64,000 bases of DNA from Apiospora phragmitis (Eukaryota > Ascomycota > Sordariomycetes > Amphisphaeriales > Apiosporaceae): the NCBI GenBank assembly GCA_038363925.1, contig JAQQWL010000006.1, forward strand, positions 3,576,501-3,640,500, written 5' to 3'. Both the position numbers and the translations under genes were made by a program. The number at the start of each line of letters is the position of its first letter. Within the stretch, counting starts at the first letter, position 1. Below the pieces are notes generated by a model. The model had not been told where the DNA came from, did no database searches, and saw only the letters and a program-made list of their open reading frames with translations. Shown here piece after piece: positions 21,759-32,974 of the stretch.

Positions 21759-22567
21759 CTACATCTTACCCAGTTCTTCATCAAGTTTAGCTAGCTCTTC
21801 CAATAACAACATCAGATCTTTCTTACCCTGGTCACGATTCAGGGTGAACTCCTTTCGCACATGAAATCCGCCATCATACTGTCGCCCCCCGACCAACCGA
21901 CCCCGACACTGGATTCCATCACAACATCGGGAGTTAACTTGCACCCGGACAACTGGGCTGTCGGGGCCGGGGTAGTGCCCGGGGCTCTGCTCCGCGATAG
22001 GCGCAGATGCCGCTTGAAGTCCCAAAGCATACGTACGCTGGCAAATTCCCCCGCCTTCATGCGCTCAAAGGTCAAGAAATATAAGCTCTCCATACGTAGA
22101 CCATGTGGAAACGAATCATGCACAAGGAACTTCTCATCGTGGCCCGTCTCGCCATAAGTATGCCTCCAGTCTCCCAGGTACACCACAGCAGGCTGCTGCA
22201 CAAGCATCCGTTTCCAACTGGAATTCTTGTACAGCACAAGGTCCAAGTTCTTGGCAAACGGGCTGGCCTTGAAGTTCCTATAGTAGTGGTGGTTTCTCCC
22301 ATTGGCCCCTAGTGTCGTCGAGGCATCATAGTCGAACCACACTGTGAAGACCTCGGCCAACAGAGGATTCCGTAGCGGGTTTGTGGGGATCACTGCATTG
22401 TCTGGCTCGAAGAACAATGCCTTTTGTAGGCTGGGAGAAGCCTCGATTAGATGATGCCATCTTCGGCAAACTCTCTGCGCAGCTGTCAAGAGAGTACGCA
22501 TGTCCATGCACAAGAGGATGGCTTCGAGAAGCTCCGTCGGAGCCACCACTCTCTCGCATAGAAGCAT
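21759..22567 (-). CDS. F-box protein, with a frameshift near the C-terminus
   Basis: The N-terminal F-box is clear (VVAPTELLEAILLCMDMRTL, then AAQRVCRRWHHLIEASPSLQ; residues about 7-50), followed by a C-terminal region common in filamentous-fungal F-box proteins of unknown substrate. F-box proteins bind Skp1 in SCF ubiquitin ligases and select substrates through the remainder. The frame ends early after ...VGVGWSGG, but the next frame continues as RQYDGGFHVRKEFTL to a stop at 21759. One base appears missing from the six-C run at 21885-21890. With it the CDS is 810 nt (269 residues). The gene is divergent from the GPATCH1-like gene over 636 bp. Substrate and pathway are unknown. Confidence 0.8.
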
Positions 22568-23203
22568 CGTGGTCGATGGTAAAGGGAAATTGGAAAGTAA
22601 GAGTGTTGGGGTCCCTGCATGACAATGATAAAGACAGTGGGACAGTGGGTGTACCAGAAGAAAATACGAGGATGGGGGTGAGGAGAAACCAGATACTTCG
22701 ATGATCGCTTCTTATGTAATTCACCATGTTATGTAAGTTGCCCAATACGTGGTGGCGAGGAGTCCCAAGGGCTTGGCACCGCCAAGGGCAACAAGATCGG
22801 GCGAACGTACGTCCATGTTAATAGGTCCCTCGGCTATATCAGAGAAAACCTGCATATAAGACCTAATTGCCGGAACTCTCTCTGTTGGGGCAATTCCTGC
22901 ATGTGGCGAGATTGGGGACATAGAAGCTGGTCGCGGGTGTAATAGCGCATTGGCCAGGCACGTCACTTGCTGCTTGGGGTGGTCCCGCGATAAGCACTTT
23001 TGAGAAAGCTTATCGCAACTTTCCGAGCTACATGTACTCCGTACCTTACCAATATTTGACTTGTCGACGGCATTCCCGGCGACGACCACCACGTCATATC
23101 TCGACCCTCCCAAAATCTCACTGCTCGTTGGGTTTCTCCCTCCACAATTATTACGTTCTCCCGATTGCGTGTGCCAGAAAATCAAGCTGTCAGGTCTGTC
23201 GGC
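22568..23203. promoter_or_regulatory. divergent promoter, F-box / GPATCH1-like gene
   Basis: 636 bp between the start codons. It contains one copy of the dispersed 9-mer in reverse orientation (TACTCCGTA, 23035-23043). Open frames across it are unconserved. Confidence 0.5.
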
Positions 23204-25579
23204 ATGTCCACGAAACGCCCGCGCGCAACCTTCGAAGCCGACCTCCAGACCCAGCACTCGCCCTACGTCCACTTCGGCACCCCGCTGCCGCCGCTCGACC
23301 GGGAGGTACGCGACGATGGCTCCTACGTTCCCGTCTGGAAGCAGGAGGTGAGGGACGAGCGGGGCGGAAGCGCCTGCACGGCGCCTTCACCGGCGGCTTC
23401 AGCGCCGGCTACTTCAACACGGTCGGCTCCAAGGAGGGCTGGACCCCGACCGCCTTCGTCTCGACCCGCACGAACCGCCACAACAAAGACAAAGATGGCG
23501 CCGCCGCTAGGCCAGAACAGCAGAGGCCCGAGGATTTCATGGACGAGGAGGATCTGGCGGACCAGGCCGAGGCGCAAAGGCTACAGACGGCCGCCGGCTT
23601 CGCCGGGCTCGGGTCGACGGAACAAGACAGCGCCATGCGTCGCGGCGCCGGAGGAGGGTTCGCAGATTTGTTCCGCTCCTCTGGCGAGACTATGGGCATC
23701 AAACTCCTGAAGAGGATGGGCTGGAAAGAAGGCCAGGGCATAGGACCCAAGATCCGCCGCAAGGCGAGACTGGACGTAGGCGCCAACAAGAACGGTGCTG
23801 CCAGGGCCGACGACGGCGCCACGGAAACCTACCTCTTCGCGCCCGAGAACGTACGAATGATTGCTTTCGTCAAGAAGCTCGATCGCAAAGGCCTGGGATA
23901 CGCAGGAGAAGCCAAGCTGGCTCCCATGGCTACGGCGGGCACAAGGAAAGGACCGAGCGCGGGAAGCTCTGACGAGGAAGACGAAGATGGTCCCTTAATG
24001 CGGCCGAGAGTGGGGAAGAAGAAGACGAAACCCAGTCGTGGTGGGATAGGAATAGGCATCTTAAACGACACGGGGTCGGATGACGAAGACCCCTACGAAA
24101 TCGGCCCTCGAATATCGTACAACCGGGTAATAGGGGGCGACAAGAAGAAAAAGAAGAAAGCAACCACAGCAGTGAATCCCAGCCTGCACTCGGCTCCTGT
24201 GTTAATAACGCGAAAGGACGCATTATCAAAAGTAGGCAAGAATCTACGGAAATGCCACGACGGACGGTTACCCCTGGCCGGCTTCAGCTTCGGCACCGAC
24301 ACGGACACCCTCACGTCCATGATCAACTCCGACGTCAAATACCCACCACCCCAGATCCCGGCAGACTGGAAATCCGCCAAAAAGCCCAAAGGCAGCGCCG
24401 CAGCCAACGACGGCGCGTCGTCGTACCTCTCGACGGCGGATGCCGCCAGGGCCTCCAAGCTCGACCCGCAAGCCCGCGCCGCCCTCCTCGGCGAGGCCCA
24501 GCTGCCCGGCAAGTCCGTCTTCGACTTCCTGTCGGCCGACGCGCGCCAGCGCCTCGCCGCCGCCTCGGGCAAGACCAACCTGCCGCCGGCGCTGGGCGAG
24601 ATCCCCGCGGGCTACGCCATGACGCCCGAGGAGAAGCAGCGCGAGCTCGCCGCGCAGGTGCCCGCGCTCGAGAAGGACACGGCCATCGCGGCCCTCACCC
24701 GCAGCGCTTCTGGTGGTGCCGGCGGTGGGAATACACCTTACGCTGACGACGACGCCAAGCGCGGCCGGTACCGCGCCTACCTCGAGCATGTGGCTGGGTA
24801 CAGCAAGGCCGCCGCGCTGCCGGCCAAGGCGCCGGGGCAGCGGCCCGAGGATTACCTCCGCGAGCTGCGCGAGTTCCACAGCGTCGCGCGCATCTTCCGG
24901 CCCATGTCGGGCATGATGGCATCGCGCTTCACCATCTCGTCCTCGTCTTCGTCGTCCTCAAAACTGGCCACGGGGTCAACATCGGCGGAAACCGGTGGGG
25001 CGGCCACAGCAGATCTCCTGTCCAAACCTGCCAAGGCCAAAGCGCCCGCGGACCCAGCCGAGGAGGCGGCCAGTCTTGGCATGTTCGGGGCCATGACGCG
25101 GTTGACGACGGATTTCTACCCGACGCGCCTCTTGTGCAAGCGGTTCAACGTCCGGCCGCCGGCCCATGTCCAGCCGGGAGGGCGGGAACGGCAGCGAACC
25201 CAAGGCTGAACCGCCGCAGCAGTCGGCGTTTGAGACGGCCATGTACGGTGCTGGTGGTAGTGGTAGCAGAATGCCTTCCTCTATGGATCCTACGCCGTCG
25301 TTCTACTCCACTTCCGCAAACACGGCGGCGGCAGCAGCGGCCCCGACAATGGCAGGGGCAGGGACAGCCATGACGCTGGATGAATTGCTCAAGCAGGCGC
25401 AGCAGCCACAAGAACAAGGGGAGCTTTCACGAGGCGTGAAGATGGCGACGACGACGGCTGAACCCGAACGAATCGAGGTGGACGCCAGTGTGAACGAAGC
25501 GCTCGAGGGCAAGCGCGCACAGGATGAGGTGCTCAAGGCCATCTTTGGCGACGATAGCGACGGAGACGAGGATGGTTAA
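23204..25579 (+). CDS. G-patch domain protein, GPATCH1-like (DUF1604), with two compensating frameshifts
   Basis: The start ATG at 23204 gives MSTKRPRATFEADLQTQHSP. A DUF1604-type N-terminus (HGAFTGGFSAGYFNTVGSKE) precedes a G-patch near residues 158-195 (MGIKLLKRMGWKEGQGIGP). The C-terminus has YPTRLLCKRFNVRPPAHV and DEVLKAIFGDDSD, both typical of GPATCH1. The family associates with spliceosomes and RNA helicases in the nucleus. The gene is intronless. Two breaks occur: one base missing in GGGG at 23361-23364 (ERG|RKRLHGAF) and one extra base near 25175-25177 (HVQP|EGGNGSEPK). They cancel, so the span is 2376 nt (791 residues). An upstream start at 23032 in another frame is rejected. The middle is rich in Ala, Lys and acidic low complexity. 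Confidence 0.87.
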
Positions 25580-26715
25580 TTAGGACTCAGCGCAGAGAGA
25601 TTAGGCAGGCATTTACAACCAATATACCCATACGTTATCTAAGAACAATACCAGGTTCAATGTCTTCCTATACCCATTGCTCAGATCGATCTATCTGATA
25701 AGACTTGCCTTATCCCGAATTTGTATGCGCTTGATAGCGAAAACGGCATAATCTGGGGGGCGCAGCCCTTTCGCCATTAACGTACGCGTATACCTCAGCC
25801 CTATTGTGTAAAATGACTTCACGACTTTACGAACAACTGGCCAAACCACACATTGAGTTTCCGAAGAATAGAGTACGTAGTTGTAGAATGCATAGCTTTT
25901 TTTTCGCGTTGTTCATATACAATGAGGCCAGTCCGCTCCCTCCCCATCTTTCTAGCAGAAAACCTAAAGCAAAAGGGGCCAACTCCTATCTACACCTCCC
26001 CAAGGCGCCATCCAATCAACCGTCGCAATGCCTAAATCGAAGTTGATGCGAGAAAGAAAAAAAACTGCGGTAACACCTCCAAAGACATGACAACAACTGT
26101 CCTCTCCCATTGTAAAATCACGTCTAAGCCCCTCTCGCCCGCGTCCCCATAGCCCGCAGCCCACATTTTCCTTTTCATACGACACAAGAAGTCAGTGGCT
26201 TGAAAGCTCGTACACACATCTCCCTTTTCCCGCTCTTTTTCCCGCTCTCCACTGCCCCTATCTCTTCCCGCTTCAGATCTTTTTCCCGAAATCATAACAA
26301 GAAACGCCGTTTTTCCATGCGAAAAGGGGTGATTCACCGTTGAGCCATCCCCGGCCGGAAGCCCAAAGTCCCCCTTGTCATCTCGATACAATACAAAGTA
26401 TACATTCGTACCCGTCGCGCCTAGTATAAGGGGTATCCCCTTCGTTCCACGAAACAACCAGAATCCAAGACCATTAAACGCCGTACAGTGCAGAACGCGA
26501 GTATATGATGTTTGTAGGAAGGGTATAGAGGCTCTCTCTCTCTGATGCAGATCCCAAAGAAAACTCCGTCGAATCCGTGCCAAAGGCAATATGACACGGT
26601 GTATACCAAGAAAAATCAGACACATGCCATGCCGTGGTAGTCATCAGTGGATTGGCAGTTGACAACCAGCCGCCAGTCTGGAGATCTGACGCCAATGGCA
26701 AAAAGCAGTGGCCAT
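25580..26715. other. convergent intergenic region, GPATCH1-like / Caf40
   Basis: About 1.1 kb containing the 3' UTRs of both genes. A 197-codon open frame on the minus strand (26032-26625) lies directly downstream of Caf40 and shows no domain; it is probably 3' UTR. Confidence 0.5.
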
Positions 26716-27718
26716 TCACAAGCCAGGGTGGGCGCCTGCGTTATCAACGACGTTATCCGAGAGATTGATAAGCAGCTGGGCCAGGCAACGCTTGGTTGCG
26801 GCGTCATCGCGCAAGACAGAAGAGAAGGTGGCATCACGTAATGGCTCCGGGAGGCATTGGCGAAGGGCCTCGCGGGCTCGGGCGTTATCACTAAGTCGCA
26901 AGAAGCAACGCACAACGTGCTTCAGGAGGCGTGCAGTCTGTTGTTCAACGAGCTGGGCAACCATATTGCTTAGGACGGTGCCAACAGCGTAGAATCGCTC
27001 GTAGGTAGCGCAGATGTAGTTGAGGCCGTTGTCATCAAGTAGAATCTTCTGCACAATGAAGATGGCGACTGTCTTGCTCAGCTCGGACCCCGTCTCCATG
27101 ATGCGAAGGCATAGCGGGATGATCTCGGTGGTCAGGAGGAAGTTGATGACCTCGGTAGAATCGTTCTTCACCAAAGCGCCGATAACGCCGAGAGAGGTGA
27201 GGCGCAAGTATTCAAAAGGGCGCGATTTGGACGTCGTGTTCAGGAAGGGATAAAGGTAGAGCGGGATATGAGCTGCAAACTAGTTAGCATCGTTTCTGGT
27301 AGGGAGGAGCGCGAAGAGCTCTTACCTTTCAGGAACAAGGTTCGGGTGTCATTGTGCGACGCTACACACTGTAAGAGGGCCAAAGCGTTGCAGACGCGGT
27401 TGGAAGCGGCGGCGGTAAGCTGGGATGGGTTGAGAAGAGTGTAGACAGAAATGATCTCCTGCGTGAGGGAGGTCATGACGCCAAAGGAGTGCCAGAGTAT
27501 CAGCGCCAACTCAGGAACCTGCTCGCGCTTCTTGCTGAGCTCCAGTAGTGCAGCCTCGCGTGTGCTCTCGTTCAGGAGGTCGGCAACGTAGTTGAGGGTT
27601 CGGCGATTGTCCTCGGAGACGTTGTCCATGCCATTATCCTGGACATGAACGGCCGAGTTCTGACCGGCGGCAGCGACGTTGAGGTGCGCGCCGGCCATGC
27701 GACCGTAGTGGCCCTGCT

Positions 27719-27749
<31 letters not shown>

Positions 27750-27872
27750 TTGCTGTTGAGCCTGGTGCTGCTGCTGCTGTTGCTGCTGGTGGCCCTGCTG
27801 CTGATGCATCCATGACTGCTCAGCATGAGGGTTGTATTGATGATGGGCGTACATGCTGGGATTCGGTAGCAT
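26716..27872 (-). CDS. caf40: CCR4-NOT complex subunit Caf40/Rcd1 (CNOT9)
   Basis: Two exons: 27872-27326 and 27272-26716, with a 53-nt intron (GTAAGA...TTTGCAG); 367 residues. The armadillo-like Rcd1 domain covers about residues 105-360, with [60 protein letters not shown] and a C-terminal [11 protein letters not shown]. It is highly conserved. The protein is a scaffold of the CCR4-NOT deadenylase that binds Trp-containing peptides of RNA-binding proteins. The first 100 residues are low complexity: Gln-rich then Ala-rich, encoded by CAG/CTG and GCC/GGC repeats at 27718-27790, as in other fungal Caf40 proteins. The ATG at 27872 is the first in frame after upstream stops and non-conserved sequence. 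Confidence 0.95.
27718..27790 (-). repeat. trinucleotide repeat tract coding poly-Ala and poly-Gln in Caf40
   Basis: On the plus strand a GGC/GCG run is followed by CTG/TTG repeats; on the coding strand these give seven consecutive Gln, then a Gln-rich spacer and ten consecutive Ala. Such tracts are prone to length change. Confidence 0.8.
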
Positions 27873-29657
27873 GGTAGTCGTGCAACGAGATGAGGTTGGA
27901 ATGATGCGAGCGTGTTGTCGAACAGCGCAGCGAGTCAAGAGGTCGGTTTGGGACAGACTTGGTTGGGATGCTAAGCAAAACGTGACAATAGTCAGTCGGT
28001 GGATACTCCACAGCCACGGTAAGTTTAGCATTCAAGGGAATGCATAAGGCCTAACCAAAGCTGCCTTCAGGAATGATGGAAGGGTCTCGGGGTGCACATA
28101 CCACGCAGTCCAAGCCAATTATTCGATCCTCGATGGCTTTAGTAGGTGAGAGAGAGCCGCCGACAAAAGGGGAAGGCTGTGAGGCTTTGCACCGGGATTG
28201 CGGTCGGATGCCAAAGTAAGTGCGGTCGGTGCCGTGCGGTGCAGCAGTGCGGGTGGGAGGTGCGATGCGATGCGGGCGGCTCACTTGCCAATTGCTGACT
28301 GGCTCGAAAGGTGGCAAGAAGAGAGGCGGGAATGTGGACAGATGAAGCCAATAGATCTTGCGCGGTGTTGTCCAGGTTATCAGAGTGCCGACAGAGGTAA
28401 GAGGGGTGGAAGGGTAAGTGAGTAGGTAGGCAGGACGGTGATATGTCGATAGACACAACTTTTAGCGGATGGTCAATGTTCAATGAGAAACGAAACAACC
28501 CAGCTGGTGCTGCTTGCTGTTGTCCAACTCGCTACTGCGACTGTTGCTGCTGCTGCTAACCTAGGCCGCTAACCTTAGGGACGCAGGGCATGGGCGTTAT
28601 GATGGGACGGGTGGATTTGATTTGCCAGTCCGGACTTGAGACTCACCAGACTGGTACTGTCGGAGTGGGAGGACAACCTTACTGTAACCCAGTAGGTTGA
28701 CAGTGGTAGCAGTAGCAGTGGTTACTTCAGTAGGTTAGGTACTTCAATGGCTCACTCATGGCAGGCTGCACTGCACTGTGGCGGCTGCTGTACGTACCTG
28801 CTAGCCGGGCTGCTAGTGGGCTTCCGTCACCCTCTACATAGGTATCAACCTTAGGGTAGAAGTTGCTCCGCTCTCCGGCCTGAATTTCAGACATTATGGC
28901 CTATATACTACTATTATCTCGGGCTGTCCAGACTGCTCAAGACATATGCCTAGCGGTCGCGACATTCTGGTATGGTAATTGTTTAATGGAAATCAGGGAT
29001 ATGACGCAATACGCTATAGTTTATCCGAGATAATAGCCATTCTGATGATAACGGGAGCTAGCAAAAATGCCTGACCTTTCATGTGTGTGTGTGTGATCAG
29101 GGATCTTGGAAAGTGGGGGTTGACCGTTCAAGGTCATGGGAAACGGGTTAGACCTCGTACATAACCTACTTAGAGACAAGCAAGAGCCAGAAAGGCCCCG
29201 TTATATACTCCAGGTTATAGTTCACGTCAATATAGCAGAGCCAGACAATAGATATGTTATTCCATAGCTTGAGGTGCACTTATACATTAGTACTTAGTAA
29301 TCGCTATTAGGAAACGTTAAAAGGTCATGAAACACCTCGCCTCTCTTCTTACGTGCAGCCCCCTTCTCTTTTCCCAGGCTTCGTTCTAACCTTACATGTC
29401 CGCTCAAGACAACCCCCCCCCCACTGTTGCTGTGTGTGCCCTTTGAAAAGAAGATGTGAATTAGTAGAGAAGTATTCAAAACGATCACCGGTCCGCCGCT
29501 GCCCCAAACTTGCCCCCCACTGCGGACCGGGCATAGCAGAAAGACCACGGCCGGATGGCTCAGAGAAAAAGGTAATCAATGGCGGCATCGTCCAACAACC
29601 TCGAGCTTTTTAAGGGGTTCGCTTCCCCTTTTGGTTCATACAATGCTTGCCTCCACC
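27873..29657. other. intergenic: Caf40 promoter / Kin1 3' flank
   Basis: About 1.8 kb between two minus-strand genes. It includes the Caf40 promoter and leader (a 5' UTR intron is possible from GTATGT at 28101 to TTAG at 27971, unproven), a (TG)7 tract at 29082-29095 and a ten-C run at 29413-29422. No protein or RNA gene is recognised. Confidence 0.5.
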
Positions 29658-32600
29658 TCATAGGCGTATCTCTTTCAGAATATGGTCGGCCATGTTCTTG
29701 AATTGCCACGTGTTGCCCGCCATCCGCTTGAACTGGAGACCATGCAAAGACAGTAGAGGGACCTTGACAATAAAGATTTCAAACTCCAATACCATGCTAC
29801 CACCCAGGTCACTCTGGACGTGCGTTGTTGTCTCGCCGGGCACTCGGCGTGAGGAGCCACCGGGATCCCTGTGGCTGCTCTCCGTCTCCGAAATTTCCGA
29901 GTTCGAGTCGCTCCGGTCTGTATGCCGGCCAGGGGTGCGTGGGGTGTTGGGAACACGGTCCAAGTCCCGGATTTCGTCGCGGTCCCTCTCATTCCTCAGC
30001 CCGAAGCTGAAACGCCTTCGGTTGTCCGATTTGGCACCAGGGCTCATCGGGCCATCTGCTACTTTGTTTAGATCGATACTAGGGGTGTGTCGACAGCTGA
30101 AGCCTCCGCGAATTTCTGTATAATCCACTCCTAGTTCTCGCAGCACCCGCTTGAGTTCTGTCCGTATTGCCGGCACCGACTTGGAAGATGTCGTTGAAAC
30201 ACTGAACAGCCCCTTGAGGAATACCGGTTTGGCCAGTTCAGAATCGTCCAAGCGTTCAGCTGACGTACCGCTGGCTTCGCCAACATCGGCATCTGTCTCT
30301 TCGGGAACACCTGCCTCGGCCGCGCGGGCCCCTTCTCTCCGCTGCCTTCTTGCCTGAATGCTCTCCCTTCGAGCATGTCCAAGCGATTTCGCTCTTAAAG
30401 AAGCACCACGCGTACTGAGAGAAGCATTGGCGTCAGCAGGCAGCTTCTCAGCCGGAGCGGATTGGTCCGAGCCGCTGGTCGGAGGGGGGTCTTTGGCGAC
30501 CCTACTGTTGGATCCAAGTCGTCTCCTAAAGTCGCCAGAGTTGACGCTCGTGGACCGCCCAAGCTTCTTGCTACCCGAGTCGCCGGCAGACAAAGGGGGG
30601 CTCAGAAGCTCACGGTGTTGCGGTTGGCTGCTGCCAGATCGCAGGCGACTCGGAACGTCCTCGCGATCGCGGCGCGACCTCCTGATGCTGAAGCTCTTCC
30701 GCGGGGTGGAGGGTTCAGCTGGCGAGTGAACATGGACAATGGGAGGGTGGGAACGGTCCTTGTCCAGGCGCTCCGGCTCTTTCCGGCGCCTTGTACTAAA
30801 CCGCCGCAAAATTCCAGCAGCAGTGCTCTCCTTCTTGTGCGGGACTTCCAGTTGACCGTCAGGCTGTGGCGGCGGGGTAGGAAGAGCTGGCGAGGGTTGG
30901 GCTTTCTTGAACTCGTCAGGGGCGTCGTCTTCACCGTGTGTCCTTGCACGCGGTCGAGATCTGCCGCCTGTCGCCTTTTCACCCGGCAGCTCGTACGCGG
31001 CAGTGTTCGTATGGGCTTGCTGTGGTGCAACAATTTCCGGCATAGGAGAGTCGGCCACATTCTTGGGTGTGTGGGATTTCGGTTGAATATCCACTCTATC
31101 CCGGTCCTGCTTCTCTTTGACTAGGTAGTATATAGAGATCAAGGGGCTGAAGGCATTGAGAGGGTCACTACCGAGGGCAAGTGCCTCGGCGCTCGGTGTC
31201 GTAAGGTTGTCTCGGCTGTTAGCCGAGTTGCGTCTCTTATAGAAGTCGAACCCAAATCCTCTCTTCTTCTCGACGTCCTTGGGCGCCGGTGGCATTTCCT
31301 TCTCCTTTTGCAACAACTGTACGGCCCGTGCGTACTCCTCGGACTCTATCATCCTTGTGAGCTGGGCCTTGATGACCTCGGGTGGACCAAAATTAAAGCC
31401 CGTCATGGCATTGATGACCTCGGGCTCCAAGGGAGAGCGTGAGTGGTTCACGCGCTGGGAGGTGGTTTTCGGGCGGCCCGCCGAAGCCCTTGGTCATCCA
31501 TGGGTGATTCATCACCTCAAACATGGTTGCTCGCTGCTTGGGGTCGGTAACGAGCATGCGTGAGAGAAGGTGCCGGCAATCGTTGCCTAGCCAGTTAGGA
31601 TAGTCGACGAGACCCTTCTTGATCTTGGCGTGCAGAGCAGGCATGCTCTGGTCGTCGAAGGGAACCTTTCCACATACTAATACGTAGAGAACAATACCGA
31701 AGCTCCAGACGTCAACCTCGGGTCCAGTATAGGCGCGAGCTTGTAGGAGCTCGGGGGCAGCGAAGTAAAGACTGCCGCAGAACGTCTTCAGGTGGCCGCG
31801 AGGAGCGAACAGGTTGCTCAGGCCAAAATCAATGATTTTGATGTCCCCGGTCTTGTGAATCAGAATGTTCTCGATCTTCAAGTCACGGTGGACGATACTG
31901 TTGCGATGGCAGTAATCAAGAGCACTTGCGATTTGTCGGCTGAACTTCCTTGCTTGCTTCTCCTTTAACTTGCCGTGTGAAATGATGTAATCGAGCATCT
32001 GGCCGCCGTTGACATACTCGAAAAGCATGTACCAGTGATAATTGGTACGGACAACATCACGCAAGCCACAGATATTGGGGTGGTCGAGGAGGGTGACGAT
32101 GGCGGCCTCGCGGGCGGTTCGAATCTCCTTGGATTGGTCTGCCCGCTCCTTGTCGGCTCGGCTATGGTGGTTCTCCTCGGTAGATCCTCTTGGAATGATC
32201 TTGCAGGCAACCTGGAAGAGATAAACACGTTAATGATAGGTGCCCTGATGAGAAGCGATGACGGTATATGGAAAGACTAACCTGCTCGGTACCATCTTCC
32301 TTCCTGGCAAGCTTGACCTTGCCCATACTACCGGCACCAATCGTCTTGCCCAGGATCCATTTGCCAGATTGTGTCGGAATGGACGTGCGAGTCGTCCTTT
32401 GTTTCGATCCGGATGCGCGAGCGTCGGCTGCGGCTTGCATGACGGGGGGTACCGCAGCAGGCCCCCCGTTGTTGGCTACAGCAGTAGGGCCGGCCATGTC
32501 GGTGTGGTTGTTGCGATGAGCCGAGTTGTTGGATCTCGTGCTGCTGCGACGGTGGACGCCTTTGGGATCGGAGCTTCGAGAAGTTGGGGGGCGGCGATCT

Positions 32601-32974
32601 TTACTCGATGGTCGCTTTGAATGTTGGGCTACGTTACTCTGCTCATAATCGTGCTGGGGGAGAATGTCCTGGACGGGGCGTGCAGAAGAATTGGAGGTGT
32701 GGCGGCTGTGGTGGGAATGATGGTGATCCCTTTCTCTTTCTCTTTCCCTTTCCCTTTGATGAGAAGAGGAGTTGGCGTTGTTGGCTTTGGAGGTCGACGC
32801 GGAGCGAAGTGGAGTTGGACCGGGATTGGCAGAGGAGGTGGTGGCGGTTGGGCGAGAACGAGTAGAGTGGGATCGCGACGGTTGGCCGGAGCGGTGATGA
32901 GAGTGGGAGGTTGAATGTGAATGTGGATGATGCGACGGCTGTTGTTGTTGATAATCCGTGGCCGAACTGGACAT
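29658..32974 (-). CDS. kin1: serine/threonine kinase of the Kin1/Par-1/MARK family, with a frameshift after the kinase domain
   Basis: Two exons: 32974-32282 and 32211-29658 (70-nt intron, GTTAGT...TTCCAG). Residues 1-205 are disordered, rich in His, Ser and Arg-Glu repeats. The kinase domain runs from about 206: glycine loop [13 protein letters not shown], Lys235 in [14 protein letters not shown] (339-341), DFG (359-361), activation-loop Thr374 in LKTFCGS and APE (383-385). The C-terminus is a KA1 membrane-binding domain ([20 protein letters not shown]). Kin1 kinases act at the cortex in polarity, septation and exocytosis. One extra base lies near 31434: the first frame ends just after REPLTL, while the next continues as [13 protein letters not shown]. 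Removing it gives 1081 residues. The long linker (about 560-1000) is low complexity. Confidence 0.92.

Noticed and set aside
23032..23203. Upstream start for the GPATCH1-like gene at 23032
   Set aside because: That frame differs from the conserved N-terminus (MSTKRPR at 23204) and joins it only through the later frameshift.
22721..23272. 183-codon minus-strand frame in the F-box/GPATCH1 promoter region
   Set aside because: No domain, and it crosses the GPATCH1-like start; probably a chance frame.
26032..26625. 197-codon open frame downstream of Caf40
   Set aside because: Lies in the 3' flank of Caf40, with simple-sequence Glu/Arg/Lys runs from purine tracts and no family resemblance.
4684..31437. 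Programmed ribosomal frameshifting as a common mechanism in this organism
   Set aside because: The sites share no slippery heptamer or stop context, occur in both directions and mostly sit by homopolymers. Other genes of similar size are intact. Sequencing error is simpler.
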